Assembly: GCF_013394165.1 (NCBI RefSeq)
Contig: NZ_CP041330.1
Span: 682,001 to 746,000 of the forward strand
Length of the DNA stretch: 64,000 nt
Reading direction: 5' to 3'
Source of the DNA: Pseudoalteromonas sp. Scap06
GTDB taxonomy: Bacteria > Pseudomonadota > Gammaproteobacteria > Enterobacterales > Alteromonadaceae
Positions 62,116-64,000 of the stretch are shown here, one piece after another. Each line of letters opens with the position of its first letter. The stretch's first letter is position 1. The position numbers and the translations under genes are program-made. The notes beneath the pieces were generated by a model. That model ran no database searches, was not told the DNA's origin, and worked only from the letters and a program-made list of their open reading frames with translations.

Positions 62116-62547
62116 TTATTTGTTTTCTGAGTTTGCTTTTAAAGCCGATAACAAAGGTTCTGTGATCGTGGCTTTTTGCCCTGTTTTAAAGTCAAACATC
62201 ACCACTTTTGACATGCCAGTGGTGGTTATCGCATTTTGCGCATGGCTAAATACACTGTAATTCATTACAAAGCGGTCAGGTTTAATATCACTGATAGTAA
62301 TACCTACGCTTAATGTGTCAGGAAACGTTACAGGGCGTTTGTAGCGAATATTATTTTCACTGATCACAGGGCCAGTGGCTTTAGCATTGATAGTATCAAA
62401 TAAATTTAATTTATTTAAAAAATCGATTCTGGCTATTTCAAAATAACGAAGATAAACACAGTTATTAACATGCTGTAGGGCATCCATATCGCCCCACGCT
62501 ACAGTAATGTCGGTATGAATAGGGTGTTGTTGTTTAAACGTTTCCAT
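62116..62547 (-). CDS. 4HBT-family acyl-CoA thioesterase
   Basis: A hot-dog-fold thioesterase of 143 residues with the active-site region VAWGDMDALQHVNNCVYLRYFEIARIDFL near 16-45 (Asp and His/Asn of the YbgC/4HBT type) and IRYKRPVTFPDTLSVGI after it. It hydrolyses acyl-CoA thioesters. First gene of a two-gene leftward unit with the aldo/keto reductase. Confidence 0.88.
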   Translation of the reverse strand: METFKQQHPIHTDITVAWGDMDALQHVNNCVYLRYFEIARIDFLNKLNLFDTINAKATGPVISENNIRYKRPVTFPDTLSVGITISDIKPDRFVMNYSVFSHAQNAITTTGMSKVVMFDFKTGQKATITEPLLSALKANSENK

Positions 62548-62696
62548 GTATTTATAGCTCTTGGTTTTAAAGTATTTAGATTAGCAACATGGTCGGATGA
62601 GCTCAAGGGAATTATAGTTGGCAAAAATTCTAGGGCTAAAATTGTACCTCCTTGAATTCATGACTATAGTAACTATTAACACACAAGGAGATAACG

Positions 62697-62873
62697 ATGC
62701 AGAATATAATTAATTGGTTATTGGCATGCACTGTTTTTATAGCTTCGTTCACTTGTTACGCTATGGGTAATGAGGCAGGAGCGATTATTTTGATTTTACT
62801 AGGCTTTTCTTTAGAAGTACTATTTTGGATGTATTGCTTTAATAAGCCCAAGAAAAATAGTCGCTCTTTTTAA
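62697..62873 (+). CDS. Small two-helix membrane protein
   Basis: A 58-residue ORF with a strong AAGGAG site seven bases before its ATG. Two hydrophobic helices (IINWLLACTVFIASFTCYAM and GAIILILLGFSLEVLFWMYCF) end in a basic tail KPKKNSRSF, suggesting an N-out or hairpin topology with a cytosolic C-terminus. I do not recognise the family. It lies just upstream of the dinB promoter. Confidence 0.6.
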   Translation: MQNIINWLLACTVFIASFTCYAMGNEAGAIILILLGFSLEVLFWMYCFNKPKKNSRSF

Positions 62874-62885
62874 ATAACAGCAAGC

Positions 62886-62914
62886 TTGCTAATTAGTAGA
62901 GATTCCACAATAAT
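62886..62914 (+). promoter_or_regulatory. Putative dinB promoter
   Basis: TTGCTA, 17-bp spacer, AATAAT, immediately upstream of and overlapping the outer arms of the LexA box. Confidence 0.45.
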
Positions 62915-62934
62915 AACTGTATAGATAAACAGTT
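62915..62934. promoter_or_regulatory. LexA (SOS) box upstream of dinB
   Basis: AACTGTATAGATAAACAGTT fits the gammaproteobacterial LexA consensus CTGT-N8-ACAG with an AT-rich centre, and lies 12 bases before the dinB start codon. The symmetry extends outward (ACAATAATAACTGT / ACAGTTGTTATTGT, one mismatch). Confidence 0.85.
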
Positions 62935-62945
62935 GTTATTGTGTG

Positions 62946-62984
62946 ATGAAAAAGTTTATTCATATAGACATGGACTGCTTTTAA
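62946..62984 (+). pseudogene. dinB: dinB 5' fragment (DNA polymerase IV), interrupted at codon 12
   Basis: The frame encodes MKKFIHIDMDCF and stops. This is the conserved start of DinB, whose E. coli form begins MRKIIHVDMDCFFAAVE; the two catalytic-site Asp residues of the Y-family DVDCF-type motif are included. After TGC TTT the sequence departs (TAA, then unrelated DNA). A LexA box lies 12 bases upstream, as expected for dinB. The remainder of the gene is absent from the window, consistent with insertion of an element. Confidence 0.85.
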
Positions 62985-63039
62985 ACTTGAGGGTGTTATC
63001 TGTGGGGTTTATTTGTAAGTGAACCTGTTTCTGCTAACT

Positions 63040-63059
63040 TTAGATAAAGAGTTATCTAA
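63040..63059. repeat. Small palindrome near the element's left end
   Basis: TTAGATAA-AGAG-TTATCTAA, a perfect 8-bp inverted repeat 13 bases before the recombinase-like start; a possible recombinase or regulator site. Confidence 0.55.
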
Positions 63060-63071
63060 GTAAGTTAATTG

Positions 63072-64000
63072 ATGCGCAGATACAGTGATAAAAAAATAAA
63101 TAAACACTACATTTATCTAGATAGTGACAGGGTCCCTATACTCCTTCCTTGCCTATTTGCTCGCTATACAGAAGTTGTAGGTAAAAAAATAGACTTGATA
63201 AAGAGGAAAAATAGGAACTCAGATCTAATCGAAAATGTGTTTGAAGAAGTGTTTATTGGTGCAGATGCAAGTTATAAAATTTGTAATCATCTTGGGCGGT
63301 TTTTAGAGTGGGTTGATAAGTTCGAGGGTGAAGGAAATATTACTCTTAGTATACATACAGCTTTGCCCCAAGAATTAATAAATGACTATATTAATGAGTA
63401 TCTTATAACAGAATGTCGGAGTAGCGAAGCTGTTGCAAATCAGGCCGTAAACTCTCTAAAAGCTTATTACAATTGGCTACAGTATTTTTTGGACAATAAA
63501 TATAAAAATATTGGCATCAAATCTTCCCATATCTCCATCGCGAGAAGTAACTCTAAACCTAGTTTAAGTGTGAAGTATTTGTTACCTCAAACAAGGGAGC
63601 TGATTTATCAAAGTGCTAACTCTTTACTTGAAGAAATCATTTTGAGAAATGGAGGTGAGTTAGGGTGTCGTTCTAAAGAGAATCAAGGGTTTCTTCTTAA
63701 AGACTTTAATGAAAGCACTCAGAAACACAAGGGATTGCTATCTCTTTTCAAGGAGCTGAAGAAGCAGCCGCACAAAGAAGAGTTCAAATATTACCTCTCA
63801 TCACTCTATACAAAATATAGCCGCTCTAGGTTCCTGTATATACCTAGATACTTATTAGAAAAAATGGAACAGTATTTTCGTTTAGAACGACCTCTTACAG
63901 ATTCAAACCATTTATTCGTTTCAAATTCTACTAATCTGACTAGTGGAAGATGTATTTCAACAAAGTTTGGTACCGATACTTTTGCTAAGACTCGCAATAA
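63072..64000 (+). CDS. Putative tyrosine-type site-specific recombinase (3' end outside window)
   Basis: An open frame from ATG 63072 to the window end, 309 codons. Residues ~75-150 (GRFLEWVDKFEGEG ... VNSLKAYYNWLQYFL) look like the SAM-like core-binding domain of integrases. GCRSKENQGFLLKDF near 203 resembles catalytic box I (GxRxxE), which supplies the first active-site Arg. The C-terminal HxxR and Tyr boxes would lie beyond the window. It uses AGA, AGG and CTC codons more than neighbouring genes. It starts ~90 bp after the dinB break. Confidence 0.65.
   Translation, partial: MRRYSDKKINKHYIYLDSDRVPILLPCLFARYTEVVGKKIDLIKRKNRNSDLIENVFEEVFIGADASYKICNHLGRFLEWVDKFEGEGNITLSIHTALPQELINDYINEYLITECRSSEAVANQAVNSLKAYYNWLQYFLDNKYKNIGIKSSHISIARSNSKPSLSVKYLLPQTRELIYQSANSLLEEIILRNGGELGCRSKENQGFLLKDFNESTQKHKGLLSLFKELKKQPHKEEFKYYLSSLYTKYSRSRFLYIPRYLLEKMEQYFRLERPLTDSNHLFVSNSTNLTSGRCISTKFGTDTFAKTRN

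Overview
The window is a chromosomal segment of a marine gammaproteobacterium of the Alteromonadales, most likely Pseudoalteromonas. This rests on the low-GC codon use, the conserved gene orders (ygfB-pepP-ubiH-visC; rpsF-priB-rpsR-rplI; pepA-holC-valS opposite lptFG), and a GH3 exo-beta-glucanase laid out like the ExoP enzyme described from Pseudoalteromonas. Nearly all of it is core or lightly accessory chromosome. The last kilobase looks like the left edge of an integrative element.

Layout. 1-4884: tripartite RND efflux operon (TolC-like partial, HlyD-like adaptor, RND pump). 5037-5226: a 6S RNA gene on the minus strand. 5307-5620: a MITE-like repeat. 5763-10047: ygfB-pepP-ubiH-visC operon. 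10215-11414: secreted esterase with TPRs. 11611-11687: eleven-copy heptamer repeat. 11846-13277: ribosomal operon. 13504-15475: ECF sigma factor, anti-sigma factor and DUF4097 protein. 15589-18047: dnaB-alr. 18458-20170: apparent thiamine salvage cluster (YkoF-like protein, PnuC/PnuT-like transporter, small-molecule kinase). 20588-20662: tRNA-Arg(CCG). 20932-24016: HD-GYP protein and FadL porin. 24152-29193: valS, holC and pepA on the minus strand. 29498-31677: lptFG. 32545-32810: tRNA-Leu(CAA) followed by a duplicated tRNA 3' end. 33068-45616: mixed metabolism and transport genes, with a second decayed copy of the MITE-like repeat at 34173-34442. 45842-51389: two-component cluster (NtrC-type regulator, a 69-residue lone H-box protein, CHASE3 kinase, stand-alone receiver, hybrid kinase). 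51402-59153: beta-glucan utilisation locus (LacI regulator, GPH symporter, GH1, two operators, FucP-type transporter, lipoprotein GH3). 59396-62547: small metabolic genes, including a solute-binding-like gene frameshifted in a C8 tract. 62917-64000: a LexA-boxed dinB promoter and the first 12 dinB codons, then foreign DNA with a partial tyrosine-recombinase-like gene.

How the genes work together. The glucan locus is self-contained: the outer lipoprotein GH3 releases glucose, the FucP-type permease takes up monosaccharide, the GPH symporter takes up oligosaccharide, the intracellular GH1 finishes hydrolysis, and the LacI protein probably senses the sugar at two identical palindromes overlapping both promoters. 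The YkoF-like/PnuT-like/kinase trio reads as uptake and trapping of a vitamin, most likely thiamine.

The most notable observations are the interruption of dinB at codon 12, which leaves its SOS box facing the incoming recombinase gene; a 6S RNA gene without its usual zapA and fau neighbours; the lone H-box mini-protein; the tRNA-Leu 3' duplication with covarying terminators; and the poly-C frameshift.
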